Source of the DNA: Gammaproteobacteria bacterium Ga0074134 | GTDB lineage: Bacteria; Pseudomonadota; Gammaproteobacteria; Ga0077554; Ga007554 | Reading direction: 5' to 3' | NCBI GenBank assembly: GCA_001464965.1 | Contig: LNEJ01000026.1 | Span: 20,539-84,538 of the forward strand | Length of the DNA stretch: 64,000 nucleotides | Part shown: positions 17,764 to 27,781 of the stretch, piece after piece | Position numbering within the stretch: the first letter of the stretch is position 1 | Layout: every line of letters begins with the position of its first letter | Notes under the pieces: model-generated | What the model was told of the DNA's origin: nothing | What the model saw: only the letters and a program-made list of their open reading frames with translations | Databases searched by the model: none | Program-made: the position numbers and the translations under genes

Positions 17764-18957
17764 ATGTCGACACGCAAAATACTCATATTTCTCGCTGAAG
17801 CAACCGTCATTGGACTGGCCGTTGCGTTTGTTGTGATGTTTTTCTTCCGTCCCAACACCCTGGAACGACGCCCCGTTGTCGAATTCAAGGAAAGCGCTGC
17901 GCCCGCGAACCCCACCCCGGCTCCCCGGGGAACAGCACAAGACATGTCCGGCCCGGTGTCATATGCGCGCGCGGTGGAGCTTGCTGCGCCGTCGGTGGTG
18001 AATATTTTCACGGCTAAGGTCGTCACCCAGCGCTCCCACCCGCTCTTTAACGACCCCGCTTTCCGCCGTTTTTTCGGCGATAATCTGCCTGCGCCCGGCA
18101 AGCGTCAGGAGAACAGCCTGGGATCGGGCGTAATCGTTAGCTCACAAGGTTACATTCTGACCAACAACCATGTGGTCGAAGGCGCCGACGAAATCAAGGT
18201 TGGTTTGCATGACGGACGCAGCGTGGGGGCAACAATCGTTGGCACCGACCCGGAAACTGATCTTGCGGTATTGAAGGTCGCGATCGACAACCTCCCCAGC
18301 ATCACCATCAGCCAGTCTGACGCGCCGCGTGTTGGCGATGTCGCGCTGGCCATCGGCAATCCCTTCGGCGTTGGCCAGACGGTGACGATGGGCATAGTCA
18401 GCGCCACGGGCCGCAGTGAACTTGGCATCAATACCTTTGAGAACTTCATCCAGACAGACGCCGCCATCAACCCCGGCAACTCTGGCGGAGCGTTGGTCAA
18501 CGCCTACGGCCAATTGATTGGGATCAATACAGCGATCTTTTCGCGTTCGGGGGGGTCGGAGGGTATTGGTTTCGCGATCCCGGTCAGCATCGCCAAGAAT
18601 GTTATGGAGCAGATCGTGGAGCGCGGCCATACAGTGCGCGGCTGGCTCGGCATTGAAGCCCAGGACCTCACCCCGGAACTGGCCGAATCCTTCGGCGCGA
18701 AAAATGTGAGCGGGGTGGTGGTTGCTGGGGTATTGCCCAACAGCCCGGCTAGCAAGGGCGGGCTAAAGTCCGGCGACATCATAACCCAGGTCAACGATCA
18801 AAACGTAACCACGGCCAAGGATCTGGTGAACACCATCGCCAAAATCACGCCTGGCACGGAGACGCGCTTACGGGGGCTGCGCAACGGCAAGGAAATCACC
18901 TTCACTGCCCGCGTGGGCGAACGCCCTCAGCCCCAGGCGCAAAAGCAACCTGAATAG
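17764..18957 (+). CDS. degS: DegS/AlgW-type membrane-anchored periplasmic serine protease
   Basis: A 397-residue HtrA-family protease. One uncleaved-looking N-terminal helix (about residues 6-28) anchors it. The trypsin-like domain holds His136 (TNNHVV), Asp166 (ETDLAVL) and Ser240 (NPGNSGGAL). A single PDZ domain follows at about residues 285-375. One PDZ plus a membrane anchor fits DegS/AlgW, which trigger the sigma-E envelope stress response, rather than two-PDZ DegP/DegQ. The tail is Pro/Gln-rich. A GGAGG lies 12 bases upstream of ATG. Partner genes rseA/rpoE are not in the window, so the sigma-E role is inferred. Confidence 0.9.
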   Translation: MSTRKILIFLAEATVIGLAVAFVVMFFFRPNTLERRPVVEFKESAAPANPTPAPRGTAQDMSGPVSYARAVELAAPSVVNIFTAKVVTQRSHPLFNDPAFRRFFGDNLPAPGKRQENSLGSGVIVSSQGYILTNNHVVEGADEIKVGLHDGRSVGATIVGTDPETDLAVLKVAIDNLPSITISQSDAPRVGDVALAIGNPFGVGQTVTMGIVSATGRSELGINTFENFIQTDAAINPGNSGGALVNAYGQLIGINTAIFSRSGGSEGIGFAIPVSIAKNVMEQIVERGHTVRGWLGIEAQDLTPELAESFGAKNVSGVVVAGVLPNSPASKGGLKSGDIITQVNDQNVTTAKDLVNTIAKITPGTETRLRGLRNGKEITFTARVGERPQPQAQKQPE

Positions 18958-19113
18958 CCCAGGGTTAAACGGCGCAAGCACCCCGCGCCTCCAAAGCAGG
19001 GGCGGCTGCCGATGAGGGATAAGCTTACTCAAAGGGTACAAATGGATCAGCATGTTTCGGGTATGGCCATGCCAAGAATGCTCGCTAGAATGGGGGCAAG
19101 CGCATATACATTG

Positions 19114-19698
19114 TCACAAAAATATGATTTTAGAACGGTAGCGATCATTCCATGCGGCTTTGCGGCGCTTTTTAGCGAGGCTCACTGAAGAAGACTCACG
19201 TTCAAACAAATTCATGCAAAGGTGGCGAATGCTGGTCATAATCGCCGGGGCATTTCCTTTGCGAATACGGCTTGCATCATCGCCAAGAACGACATCCAAT
19301 CGGAAGTAGCAGGGGATGCTCGACGCCCCATGACCGCGCACTGCGTGCGCAAAGGACTTTGCCTGTGTGGGGATTGGGTTGATGAAGGAACGCCGCTCAA
19401 CGCTCCGCACATCGCCTTGCAAACATTCCCGCTCCACCCTGCCGATGCTGCGTAAGCCTTTCCAGTTACGGGTATCAGCAAGTGTACCCAGGTTCTCGGT
19501 AATCCAATAGCGGCGTATCTCAAATCGGCCATGGTCTTTATCCAGCTCTTCTTCGTAATCGTGCGCCACCCCCGCAAAGTGATGGGCCTGAGCCACTGTG
19601 AAAAAGTCTTCAACCGCCTCGCTACATGAGTGGAAAGAGATCGCGGAGCAATTGAACCCTATCCACGTGTGGCGACAGTTATTCCAGTACCTTGCCAT
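19114..19698 (-). pseudogene. ISAs1-family transposase remnant (C-terminal half)
   Basis: The frame encodes the C-terminal part of an ISAs1 (H-repeat-associated) transposase: FFTVAQAHHFAGVAHDYEEE, RRYWITENLGTLAD, NWKGLRSIGRVERE, then RLDVVLGDDASRIRKGN and a C-terminal RRKAAWNDRYRSK. Between RGH and RLDV the frame is wrong. One base missing near 19330 and one extra near 19308 would restore the expected HWG(V/I)E..L element. The N-terminal half is gone. With two compensating indels and no intact ends, it is a dead insertion-sequence fragment. Confidence 0.85.
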
Positions 19699-19716
19699 TG
19701 CCGTGACGGCGGGTAA

Positions 19717-20402
19717 CTGGCTTGGGCCGCCTCAAAATACGCGGTTATTAACCAATGGGGATGGGTAATCGCGGATTTAGGCTCAAGCGCCAAGGATGGC
19801 ACAGCGCCACCGCTGCTGGCGATACAACACGGCCAGCTGGAAGTGGCGCGTCAGTTGATCCAGCGCGGCGCCCGCGTCAATGATGGCGACAGGCATGGAC
19901 GTAATGCCCTGTGGTATGCCAGCAGTGATGGCGGCCAGGAGGCGGTACGGCTGCTGCTGGACGCCAAAGCCGAGCCTGATGTTAAGGATGAAGACGGCTA
20001 TACCCCCTTGCTGCGCGCAGTAAAACAAGGGTGCGATGCCGTGGCGATCTCCTGCTGCAACACGGCGCCAGCAGCCGGATGCAGAGCAACGATGGCAGCA
20101 CACCTCTGATGCTGGCGGCTGGCCGCGGACAGATTAATCTCGCACGACGGCTGCTCAGTGCCCGGGCCGAACTCGATCAGCGCAACAATACCGGCGACAC
20201 GGCGTTGATCCTCGCCGTCCGGGGCGGTTATGTTGACGTAGTGAAACTGCTACTCGACGCCGGCGCCGATGCTGGAGTACGCAACAATCGCCACGAACAC
20301 GCGCGCGGTTTGGCCGAGGCGGCGAAACGTAGCGATATTGTGCGTATGATAGATAATCAGGCGGGGGAAAAAGCGGTTTTTCGGATTGTTCTGATGGATT
20401 GA
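19717..20402 (+). pseudogene. Ankyrin-repeat protein, frameshifted and 5'-truncated
   Basis: Two overlapping frames encode consecutive ankyrin repeats. Frame 1 (to 20109) has DGTAPPLLAIQHGQLEVARQ and HGRNALWYASSDGGQEAVR. Frame 2 (from about 20031 to 20402) has DGSTPLMLAAGRGQINLARR and GDTALILAVRGGYVDVVKLL. The shift lies near 20045-20060, where a single base loss would join RAVKQG to LLLQHGA. No start or signal peptide is present; the 5' end abuts the transposase remnant. The original gene was probably a small ankyrin protein disrupted by insertion and then decayed. A programmed frameshift is unlikely, as I see no slippery site. Confidence 0.75.
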
Positions 20403-20445
20403 TCTTATCATACAAAACGGCAACCTGCTGCAGAGCACACAAAAA

Positions 20446-20519
20446 TGGCTGGGGGACTAGGATTCGAACCTAGGTTGACGGAGTCAGAGTCCGCCGTCCT
20501 ACCGCTAGACGATCCCCCA
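20446..20519 (-). tRNA. tRNA-Gln (anticodon CTG), CCA encoded
   Basis: A full cloverleaf can be folded on the minus strand: acceptor TGGGGGA/TCCCCCA, D-arm GTCT..GGAC, anticodon stem GCGGA/TCCGT around loop CTCTGAC, and T-arm CCTAG GTTCGAATC CTAG. Anticodon CTG reads CAG (Gln). The 3' CCA is encoded. It lies downstream of rpsI. Confidence 0.97.
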
Positions 20520-20665
20520 ATTGCAACAGGAGAAAACTTGCACCACAGGTAATGCCGTAAAGGGGATTTACGGTAATTACCGGTGCGAGGAAAACCACAC
20601 CACTCTCACCCGCCCCTCTGCCGCTTGCAAGACAGAGGAATGGGTGAAAGCGTGCCGGATTAATA

Positions 20666-21058
20666 TTAGCGCTTGGAGAACTGCGGACGCTTACGGGCTT
20701 TGCGCAGACCAACCTTTTTACGCTCGACCTCACGCGCATCACGGGTAAGGAAGCCGCCCTTGCGCAGAGTGGAACGCAGGCTTTCATCAAAACCCAGCAG
20801 GGCGCGGGCGATGCCATGGCTGATGGCGCCGGCCTGACCGGTGTTGCCGCCGCCGGAGACGGTGACGTTGACATCGACGGCGTCGACGAGCTTGGCGCTC
20901 TCTAGCGGCTGACGCACCAGCATACGCGCGGTTTCACGGCCAAAGTAGTCTTCGATCGTGCGGCTGTTGATGGTGATCTTGCCGGTGCCAGACCGGACGT
21001 AAACCCGCGCCGCGGAGCTTTTGCGGCGACCTGTTCCATAATGCTGCGTTTGTGCCAT
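20666..21058 (-). CDS. rpsI: 30S ribosomal protein S9
   Basis: A 130-residue ribosomal protein with the classic start [18 protein letters not shown], the [19 protein letters not shown] core and the C-terminal tail [12 protein letters not shown] that reaches the P-site. I use ATG 21058 rather than the ATG two codons upstream. It follows rplM by about 25 bases, the conserved rplM-rpsI pair. Confidence 0.98.
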   Translation of the reverse strand: MAQTQHYGTGRRKSSAARVYVRSGTGKITINSRTIEDYFGRETARMLVRQPLESAKLVDAVDVNVTVSGGGNTGQAGAISHGIARALLGFDESLRSTLRKGGFLTRDAREVERKKVGLRKARKRPQFSKR

Positions 21059-21083
21059 ATGCAATTCCTGCTAAAAGTAACTA

Positions 21084-21512
21084 TCAGATATCCAAAGGCT
21101 TAGGCTGCTGCGCGGCGTGCTGATGCTCGGCGCCCCCATAAACCTTGAGCTTGCGGTACATGGCGCGGCCCAGGGGATTCTTGGGCAGCATGCCCTTGAC
21201 GGCGGTCTCGATGACACGCTCCGGCGCTTTGGCCATCAGCTTGCCGAGGGAGATGGTCTTCAGGTTGCCGATGAAGCCAGTGTGCTTGTGATACATCTTA
21301 TCGGCGAGCTTGTTGCCGGTGACGTGCAGCTTGGCGGCGTTCACCACCACAATGTAGTCGCCGGTGTCGACATGCGGCGTGTACTCGGGCTTGTGCTTGC
21401 CACGCAGGCGGCGCGCGATTTCGGTGGCAAGACGGCCCAAGGTCTTGCCGGAGGCGTCCACCACATACCAGTCGCGCCGGACGGTCGTTGGGTTTGCGCT
21501 AAAGGTTTTCAT
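21084..21512 (-). CDS. rplM: 50S ribosomal protein L13
   Basis: A 142-residue L13 starting MKTFSANP and including [37 protein letters not shown] and [18 protein letters not shown] 21512 is chosen by homology; an upstream in-frame start would add 15 unrelated residues. Co-transcribed with rpsI. A leader of about 110 bases lies upstream, where L13 autoregulation might act, but I see no clear structure. Confidence 0.98.
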   Translation of the reverse strand: MKTFSANPTTVRRDWYVVDASGKTLGRLATEIARRLRGKHKPEYTPHVDTGDYIVVVNAAKLHVTGNKLADKMYHKHTGFIGNLKTISLGKLMAKAPERVIETAVKGMLPKNPLGRAMYRKLKVYGGAEHQHAAQQPKPLDI

Positions 21513-21626
21513 TCTGCTTCGCTCCAAAAAACTGCGTAAAGGGCGAGAATGGTACATGAGAGGGAGAAAAGATACAAGGGCAATTTAGCGATTCCACACA
21601 GACCGGGCTTCACCGCAACAGCAATT

Positions 21627-22403
21627 TCACGACATCAGCCTGCGCCGCAGCAACACCGTGGCAAGCCAGTATGCGGCGCCCGCGTAGAGCAGCGGCACCA
21701 GCAGGTGCAACGCCGGGGCAGGGGGCGCCTGCCCGGTCATCAGGGGGCGCACAATCTCCACCGCATGGGATAACGGCAGCAGCTGCGCGCCTATTTGCAC
21801 CGCCTGCGGCACGCCCTCCAGCGGAAAAAATACACCGCTCACCAGAAACAGGGGGGTGATGACCAGCGTGAAATAGTAGATAAAAAAATCATAGCTCTTG
21901 GCCAGCGCGGTGATGACCAGCGCCATGGCGCCGAAGCACAGGCCAGTGACAAATACCACCGGCAGCACCCACAGCGCCCCCCAGCCATGCACCGCCCCCA
22001 GCGCCGCCGCCACGATCAGGATCGGGATTGCACTGATGAGGCTCTTGGTGGCCGTCCAGATGATTTCACCAAGCACGATGTCGTCAATGTCGAGCGGGGC
22101 GGCCAGCATGCCGCCCCAGGTATTTTGCACGGCCATGCGGGTGTAAGCGGAATAGAGTCCCTCGAAGGTGGCGGTGTTCATGGCGCTGGCGCAGATGATG
22201 CCGGAAGCGAGAAATACGATGTAGGGCAACCCCTTTACCTCGCCAACGAAACCGCCCAGGCCATAGCCCAGCGCGAGCAGATACAACAGCGGCTCGCCGA
22301 AGTTGCCGATCAAGGCGGGGCCGGAGAGCTTGCGCCAGACGCGCAGATTGCGGCGCCACACGGGGAGCCAGCGCACGCTGATAACCGGCAAGGAGAAATT
22401 CAT
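21627..22403 (-). CDS. ABC-2 type exporter, membrane subunit
   Basis: A 258-residue protein with six hydrophobic helices in the NodJ-like ABC-2 pattern: LLYLLALGYGLGGFVG, YIVFLASGIICASAM, VLPVVFVTGLCFGAMALVI and YYFTLVITPLFLVSGVFFPL. It forms the transmembrane part of an ATP-driven exporter with the ATPase encoded just upstream; the genes overlap by 4 bases. The substrate is unknown. NodIJ relatives export lipo-oligosaccharides and drugs. Confidence 0.88.
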   Translation of the reverse strand: MNFSLPVISVRWLPVWRRNLRVWRKLSGPALIGNFGEPLLYLLALGYGLGGFVGEVKGLPYIVFLASGIICASAMNTATFEGLYSAYTRMAVQNTWGGMLAAPLDIDDIVLGEIIWTATKSLISAIPILIVAAALGAVHGWGALWVLPVVFVTGLCFGAMALVITALAKSYDFFIYYFTLVITPLFLVSGVFFPLEGVPQAVQIGAQLLPLSHAVEIVRPLMTGQAPPAPALHLLVPLLYAGAAYWLATVLLRRRLMS

Positions 22404-23323
22404 CCTTCGCGCAACTCCTTGCCAGTCAGCTTGATGAATACATCCTCCAGATTGGCACGGCGGTGCATGAAGTGCAGCTCAGGCCGCCGGCTGAGGGCAT
22501 CCAGCAAGGGACGCTCATCATTGACGTAGCAAAATACTGTCTCACCGGAGCGCTCGCCACGCTGTACCAAGGGGCGGCCTATAGTGTCATACCACTCTTC
22601 CACGCCGCCGCCATGGATTTCCACCACATGCGGCTCGATATGCCGCCTGACGAGCTCGGCAGGGCTGCCGGTAACCAGGACATGGCCGTTATCAATGATC
22701 ATCAGGCGGTCGCACAGACGCTCCGCCTCTTCCATGTAATGCGTGGTGAGAATCAGAGTCTTACCCTGCCCAAGCAAGGCGCGCAGGCGCTGCCAGATGA
22801 GCTGGCGGGCCTGCGGATCGAGGCCGGTGGTCGGCTCGTCGAGAATCAGCAGCTCAGGGTCGTTGATGAGCGCCCGTGCCAGGGTGAGGCGCCGCTTCAT
22901 ACCACCGGACAGAGTCCCGATGCTCACGCCGGCCTTGGCCTCCAGCGCGGCAAAGTCGAGCAAACCGGCGATGCGCCTGTCAAGCTCGGGGCCGCGCAAG
23001 CCAAAGTAGCTGGCGTAGGTGATGAGATTTTCCAATACAGTGAAATCGGGATCGAGATTATCCTGCTGCGGCACTACGCCGAGCCGCTCGCGCATCCTGC
23101 GCGCCTGTTGCGGTATAGGATAACCCAGCACATCAAGACTACCTGCGCTGGGCGGCGTGGCACCCATCAGCATACGCAAGGTGGTGGTCTTGCCTGCGCC
23201 GTTAGGTCCAAGCAGTCCGAAGCACTCACCGCGATGAACTTCGATGTCGATGCCATTGACGACAGGTTGCGCGCCATAATATTTGGTCAGGCCACGCGCC
23301 TCTACGACCAGGTCTGATGCCAT
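22400..23323 (-). CDS. ABC-2 type exporter, ATP-binding subunit (NodI-like)
   Basis: A 307-residue ABC ATPase. Walker A is GPNGAGKTTT (about residues 39-48), the signature is LSGGMKRRLTLARAL and Walker B LLILDEPTTGLD, followed by an H-loop TTHYMEEAE. The C-terminal extension of about 80 residues, ending VFIKLTGKELREG, is usual for ABC-2 drug or polysaccharide exporters. It starts 1 base after the ferredoxin stop codon, so the three genes may be co-transcribed. Confidence 0.92.
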   Translation of the reverse strand: MASDLVVEARGLTKYYGAQPVVNGIDIEVHRGECFGLLGPNGAGKTTTLRMLMGATPPSAGSLDVLGYPIPQQARRMRERLGVVPQQDNLDPDFTVLENLITYASYFGLRGPELDRRIAGLLDFAALEAKAGVSIGTLSGGMKRRLTLARALINDPELLILDEPTTGLDPQARQLIWQRLRALLGQGKTLILTTHYMEEAERLCDRLMIIDNGHVLVTGSPAELVRRHIEPHVVEIHGGGVEEWYDTIGRPLVQRGERSGETVFCYVNDERPLLDALSRRPELHFMHRRANLEDVFIKLTGKELREG

Positions 23324-23324
23324 T

Positions 23325-23633
23325 CTAGATTTTCAAGCGCTCAACCACACGGCCATGACGCAGATGCTCTTCGATAATCTCGTCGATGTCGGCCTGATCC
23401 ACGTAGGTGTACCACACGCCTTCCGGGTAGACGACCATCACCGGCCCCTCGGAGCAGCGGTCCAGACAACCGGCGTTGTTGATGCGCACCGCGCCCTTGC
23501 CATTAAGGCCCAGCTCCTTGACGCGCGCCTTGGCATGATCGCGCATGGCCTGAGCATCGAAATCCTGGCAGCAGGCACTGCCGTCTTCGCGTTTGTTGGT
23601 GCAGAAAAAGACATGGTGACGGTAATATGACAT
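23325..23633 (-). CDS. Thioredoxin-like [2Fe-2S] ferredoxin
   Basis: A 102-residue protein starting MSYYRHHVFFCTN. Cys residues in C-TNKREDGSA-C and C-LDR-C (NAGCLDRCSEGP) match the four-Cys cluster of thioredoxin-fold [2Fe-2S] ferredoxins. The VMVVYPEGVWY strand is characteristic. I use ATG 23633 over an upstream ATG at 23648. The electron partner is unknown. Adjacency to the ABC exporter is probably incidental. Confidence 0.88.
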   Translation of the reverse strand: MSYYRHHVFFCTNKREDGSACCQDFDAQAMRDHAKARVKELGLNGKGAVRINNAGCLDRCSEGPVMVVYPEGVWYTYVDQADIDEIIEEHLRHGRVVERLKI

Positions 23634-23702
23634 GGCCTTGTGTTTCACGTTGTATGTGGTTTACCCACGGATGTTGCTGATAAGCCCTTTTTCAGAGGCG
23701 CT

Positions 23703-24488
23703 CTATAGAAATTCAAATTCAAAACTGATCGCGTTTTGACCGGGATCGACGAGTTCCAGCACCACTTCAACAGGCTTTTGCGGCGCCATACCCTCTTTGA
23801 GATTTATGGTTTTTGCTAGATATTCGGCCGGCTGAAAACGGCGCACCGCCACAATCTGACCGGCAACATTGGAGAGGCTCAATTGCAGCACCGGATAAGG
23901 CTGCGGAAAGGGGGCATTGTTGATCAGCGCCGCCTTCACCAGGAGCGCATTCGCCACGTCCGGATGGCTGCGCAGCTCGCGGTTCACCAGGCTGATGCGC
24001 TTGACATCGCGCATCAGGGGGATTTCGCAACCCATCACCCCGCACATCGCCTCCAGACTTGGCCGTAGCTCGGGATACCGGGCGAGATCGTCGCGGGTGA
24101 AATAGGCATACTGCGCCACCAGCAGAATGATCAGGAACAGATTTACCGCCGTCCAGGCCAGCGTGCCTGCCCAGCCGTGCCGGACGGCCTCCGGCTTCAC
24201 GGCATGCTCATACATGTTAATGGTTGGCGCGTTGACGATATCAAAAGCCTCTTCGGCGGGCAACGGAACGCTTGCCCTGCTTACTATTGGCTCAGCTGGA
24301 ATTGTGCCACCAACAGGGGTAAGCGGTATTCCGGTCACGGACACGAACCCCTCCGCCTGATCAGCGAGGCTGCCCAGCGCATCGAATGCACCGCGACACT
24401 GCCCGCACCGCACCCACCCTTGCGCGGCGGAAAGTTGGGGAGCGGTTACCCTGAAGATGGTGCTACAGTGGGGGCAGCGTGCGTACAT
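23703..24488 (-). CDS. Zinc-ribbon DUF3426 membrane protein
   Basis: A 261-residue protein. An N-terminal MJ0042-type zinc ribbon uses Cys5, Cys8, Cys28 and Cys31. A linker of about 70 residues leads to one transmembrane helix (about residues 105-128). The C-terminal DUF3426 domain (LVNRELRSHPDVANALLV, FPQPYPVLQLSL) is periplasmic. The family typically lies next to prmA in proteobacteria, as here, but has no established function. Confidence 0.88.
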   Translation of the reverse strand: MYARCPHCSTIFRVTAPQLSAAQGWVRCGQCRGAFDALGSLADQAEGFVSVTGIPLTPVGGTIPAEPIVSRASVPLPAEEAFDIVNAPTINMYEHAVKPEAVRHGWAGTLAWTAVNLFLIILLVAQYAYFTRDDLARYPELRPSLEAMCGVMGCEIPLMRDVKRISLVNRELRSHPDVANALLVKAALINNAPFPQPYPVLQLSLSNVAGQIVAVRRFQPAEYLAKTINLKEGMAPQKPVEVVLELVDPGQNAISFEFEFL

Positions 24489-24508
24489 GGCGGCGGCATC
24501 CTTTCATC

Positions 24509-25408
24509 CTAAGTCCGCCGGATTCTTATACCCGACAGCCGTACCCACTCTTCCCGCTCAACCCTCGGGGCCATCTCAAACCAGGGCTGGTAATGCCCAG
24601 CCACGTCATCCGACTGGCTATCGAGGATGCCAGACAAAACAATGCTCCCGCCAGGTCGCACCAGCTCTGCGAAGAGAGGTGCAAGGTCAATCAGGGGTTT
24701 GGCCAGGATGTTGGCGATGAGTAGGTCAACCGGCTCTCCGGGCAAGTTCGCGACCAAATCCTTGGGGAGCACCGTCGTGATGGCTGCGCCAACTGCATTC
24801 TTTTCGGCATTGAGCGTGGTGGCCAGCAGCGCCTGGGGATCATAATCGACCGCCCACACCCGGCGCGCCCCAAGCTTTGCAGCAGCAACAGCGAGGATGC
24901 CCGAGCCGCACCCGTAGTCGATAACATCCTGGCCCGCAATATCGTGCTGATCCAGCCATTCCAGACACAGCGCGGTAGTAGGATGCGTGCCGGTACCAAA
25001 TGCCAGCCCCGGATCGAGCAGCACGTTCACTGCGCCGGGTTCGGGTGGCGAACGCCAGCTTGGACAGATCCACAACCGCTCACCAAACCGCATCGGGTGA
25101 AAATTATCCATCCATTCGCGTTCCCAGTCCTTGTCTTCCAGGGGGGAGACGCGGTGTGCGGGCGGCTCGTCCTGGCCCAGCGCGGTGCGCAAGAACTCAA
25201 GCACGGCATCAAGATCGACATCCGCCTCGAACAGGCCGGTCACGCTGGTTTGCGTCCATAACGGCGTGACTCCCGGCGGCGGTTCGTAGAGCGGTTGATC
25301 CGCGCCATCCTGCAGGGTTACCGCGCTGGCGCCTGCTTCGCTCAGCAGATCAGCGAGGTGCTGGGCGGTGCCGGGGGTGGCATTGAGCCTAAGTTGCAGC
25401 CAGGGCAT
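24509..25408 (-). CDS. prmA: Ribosomal protein L11 methyltransferase
   Basis: A 299-residue SAM-dependent methyltransferase that trimethylates L11. The N-terminal domain begins MPWLQLRLNATP and binds L11. The catalytic domain has DPGLAFGTGTHPTT, VIDYGCGSGILAVAAAKLGA (SAM-binding loop) and LLIANILAKPL (catalytic NILA-type motif). I place the start at ATG 25408 by homology; the longer open frame adds 76 non-homologous residues. It follows accC in the conserved accB-accC-prmA order. Confidence 0.96.
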   Translation of the reverse strand: MPWLQLRLNATPGTAQHLADLLSEAGASAVTLQDGADQPLYEPPPGVTPLWTQTSVTGLFEADVDLDAVLEFLRTALGQDEPPAHRVSPLEDKDWEREWMDNFHPMRFGERLWICPSWRSPPEPGAVNVLLDPGLAFGTGTHPTTALCLEWLDQHDIAGQDVIDYGCGSGILAVAAAKLGARRVWAVDYDPQALLATTLNAEKNAVGAAITTVLPKDLVANLPGEPVDLLIANILAKPLIDLAPLFAELVRPGGSIVLSGILDSQSDDVAGHYQPWFEMAPRVEREEWVRLSGIRIRRT

Positions 25409-25466
25409 GTCAAAAACAGCGGCAAGACGCGAAGGAAAAGAGATTTGCACCTGCTTGTATCTGCAT

Positions 25467-26807
25467 TTACAGCCCCAGCTTCTTTTCCAGGTAATGGATA
25501 TTCGTACCGCCTGCAATAAAGGCCGCATCCTTGAGGATGTCGCGGTGTAGCGGGATGTTGGTGTTAATGCCTTCCACAATGATCTCGCTGAGCGCGGTGC
25601 GCATGCGCGCCAGGGCGGATTCGCGGGTATCGCCATGCGCGATCAGCTTGCCGATCATCGAATCATAGTTGGGCGGCACCTTGTAGCCGGAATAGATGTG
25701 CGAATCGACACGCACGCCAGGGCCACCCGGGGCATGGTAGCGGGTGATCATGCCTGGCGATGGCATGAAGGTGGCCGGGTCTTCGGCATTGATGCGGCAC
25801 TCTATGGCGTGGCCGCGCAAGATGATGTCTTTTTGCTGAGAAGACAACGGCTCACCAGAAGCGATGCGCAACTGTTCCTTGACGATATCCACGCCAGTGA
25901 CCATTTCCGTGATCGGGTGCTCCACCTGGACGCGAGTATTCATCTCGATGAAGTAAAAGCGTTCATCTTCATACAGAAACTCGAACGTACCCGCGCCGCG
26001 ATAACCGATTTTCTTGCAGGCCTTGACACAGATCTCGCCCATGTTCTTGCGCAGCTTTTCGGAAAGGCCGGGCGCCGGCGACTCTTCGATCACCTTCTGA
26101 TGGCGGCGTTGCGTGGAGCAATCGCGCTCACCAAGATGAATCACGTTACCATGCTGGTCAGCCAGCACCTGAAACTCGATATGGCGCGGGTTTTCCAGGA
26201 ATTTCTCCATGTACACAGTGGCATTGCCGAAAGCGTTGGCGGCCTCGGTTCGCGTCAGGGAGATGGCCTGCAACAGCGCGGCCTCGCTATGCACCACGCG
26301 CATCCCGCGCCCGCCGCCGCCGCCTGCGGCCTTGATGATGACGGGATAACCGATGTCACGCGCCATCGCGCGGATCTCCTGCTCATCATCTTCCAGCGGC
26401 CCTCCTGAGCCTGGCACGCACGGCACACCGGATTTCTTCATGGCGGTGATAGCGGAGATCTTGTCGCCCATCAGGCGTATCGTCTCGGGCCGCGGCCCGA
26501 TGAAGATAAAACCGCTCTGTTCCACGCGTTCGGCAAAGTCGGCGTTTTCGGAGAGAAAACCATAACCGGGGTGAATGGCCACCGCATCAGTGACCTCTGC
26601 GGCACTGATCAGCGCAGGAATGTTCAGGTAGCTCTGGGCGGCGGGTGCCGGACCTATGCACACCGATTCGTCGGCCAGCAGCACATGCTTCAGGTCACGA
26701 TCCGCCGAGGAATGCACCGCCACGGTTTTAATGCCCAGTTCACGGCACGCGCGCAAAATGCGCAAGGCGATTTCACCGCGATTGGCAATAACGATTTTTT
26801 CAAGCAT
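25467..26807 (-). CDS. accC: Acetyl-CoA carboxylase, biotin carboxylase subunit
   Basis: A 446-residue ATP-grasp enzyme that carboxylates biotin on BCCP, the first step of fatty acid synthesis. It shows [20 protein letters not shown], the ATP-binding glycine loop [28 protein letters not shown] and [16 protein letters not shown]. Length matches the family. It lies 57 bases after accB. No start ambiguity. Confidence 0.98.
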   Translation of the reverse strand: MLEKIVIANRGEIALRILRACRELGIKTVAVHSSADRDLKHVLLADESVCIGPAPAAQSYLNIPALISAAEVTDAVAIHPGYGFLSENADFAERVEQSGFIFIGPRPETIRLMGDKISAITAMKKSGVPCVPGSGGPLEDDEQEIRAMARDIGYPVIIKAAGGGGGRGMRVVHSEAALLQAISLTRTEAANAFGNATVYMEKFLENPRHIEFQVLADQHGNVIHLGERDCSTQRRHQKVIEESPAPGLSEKLRKNMGEICVKACKKIGYRGAGTFEFLYEDERFYFIEMNTRVQVEHPITEMVTGVDIVKEQLRIASGEPLSSQQKDIILRGHAIECRINAEDPATFMPSPGMITRYHAPGGPGVRVDSHIYSGYKVPPNYDSMIGKLIAHGDTRESALARMRTALSEIIVEGINTNIPLHRDILKDAAFIAGGTNIHYLEKKLGL

Positions 26808-26864
26808 TCATCAGGCTCACTATAGGATGAAGGGAGTCAGATTAGGCAGGCTTTAAACCTGCCC

Positions 26865-27317
26865 CTACTCAATGACAAACAGCGGTTCGCCATATTCGAC
26901 AGGTTCGCCATTTTCCACCAGGATGGCGGTCACCACGCCGGCCTGATCTGACTCGATCTGGTTGAGCATCTTCATCGCCTCGATGATGCACAAGGTATCG
27001 CCAACATTGACACGTTGACCCACCTCAACGAAGGCTTTGCTGCCGGGAGAAGGGGAACGGTAGAAGGTACCCACCATGGGTGACGTTACGGCATGGCCTG
27101 GGGCAACTGCGGCGACCTCTGGCGCTGGGACAACGGACGGAGCCGTGGCCGACATAGCAGTCACGGCAGGGGCAGCGTGGGCCTGCATCATCACAGGCAC
27201 AGGCGACTGGCCGTAACGGCTGATGCGCACCGACTCCTCCCCCTCCCGGATCTCAAGCTCCGCAATGCCGGACTCTTCAAGCAATTCAATTAATTTTTTG
27301 ACTTTGCGTATATCCAT
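26865..27317 (-). CDS. accB: Acetyl-CoA carboxylase, biotin carboxyl carrier protein
   Basis: A 150-residue BCCP. The N-terminal helix (residues 1-30) leads to an Ala/Pro/Val-rich flexible linker (about residues 38-76). The C-terminal biotinyl domain carries the EAMKM biotinylation site at Lys116. It carries biotin between AccC and the carboxyltransferase. It precedes accC and follows aroQ by about 15 bases, probably one operon. Confidence 0.98.
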   Translation of the reverse strand: MDIRKVKKLIELLEESGIAELEIREGEESVRISRYGQSPVPVMMQAHAAPAVTAMSATAPSVVPAPEVAAVAPGHAVTSPMVGTFYRSPSPGSKAFVEVGQRVNVGDTLCIIEAMKMLNQIESDQAGVVTAILVENGEPVEYGEPLFVIE

Positions 27318-27331
27318 AATGTACCCAAAAT

Positions 27332-27781
27332 TTAATGTGTATGTGTGTCAAGGCGCGCCAAGGCAGCCTGCAACGCCAGCTCATAACTTTGCGGCCCAAA
27401 ACCGCAGATCACCCCGGCAGCAAGATCTGAGAAGTAGGATTGGTGGCGAAACGCTTCCCGCGCGTGCACATTGGACAAATGCACCTCAACAAACGGGATA
27501 CGCACCGCGCTCAGCGCGTCGCGCAGCGCAACGCTGGTATGCGTGAAAGCAGCGGGGTTGATGATGATGAACGCCACGGATTCCTGAAGAGCAGAGTGTA
27601 TACGCTCCACCAGCGCGTGTTCAGCGTTACTCTGAAAACAGACCAGCGTGTGCCCTGCCGCCTGGGCAAGCTCTTGCAGACGCGCGTTGATCGCGCCCAG
27701 CGTTACCCGCCCATAATGCTCAGGCTCGCGAGCACCCAACAGATTGAGGTTCGGTCCGTGCAGGACCAGTATCACCGCCAT
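27332..27781 (-). CDS. aroQ: 3-dehydroquinate dehydratase, type II
   Basis: A 149-residue shikimate-pathway enzyme starting [20 protein letters not shown]. Visible catalytic parts are the N-terminal NLLG..EPEHYG loop (general base Tyr), [17 protein letters not shown] and the substrate loop [12 protein letters not shown] with its His. Start at 27781 by homology. The next roughly 230 bases upstream (27806-28038) hold no gene I can support. Confidence 0.97.
   Translation of the reverse strand: MAVILVLHGPNLNLLGAREPEHYGRVTLGAINARLQELAQAAGHTLVCFQSNAEHALVERIHSALQESVAFIIINPAAFTHTSVALRDALSAVRIPFVEVHLSNVHAREAFRHQSYFSDLAAGVICGFGPQSYELALQAALARLDTHTH

Noticed and set aside
17764..18957. DegP/DegQ-type chaperone-protease
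   Set aside because: Only one PDZ domain and an N-terminal anchor are present, fitting DegS/AlgW.
20031..20109. Programmed frameshift in the ankyrin gene
   Set aside because: No slippery heptamer or downstream structure; the 5' truncation next to an IS relic points to simple decay.
20555..20573. CCGTAAA/TTTACGG hairpin as rpsI terminator
   Set aside because: Short stem with no T-run on either strand; too weak to call.
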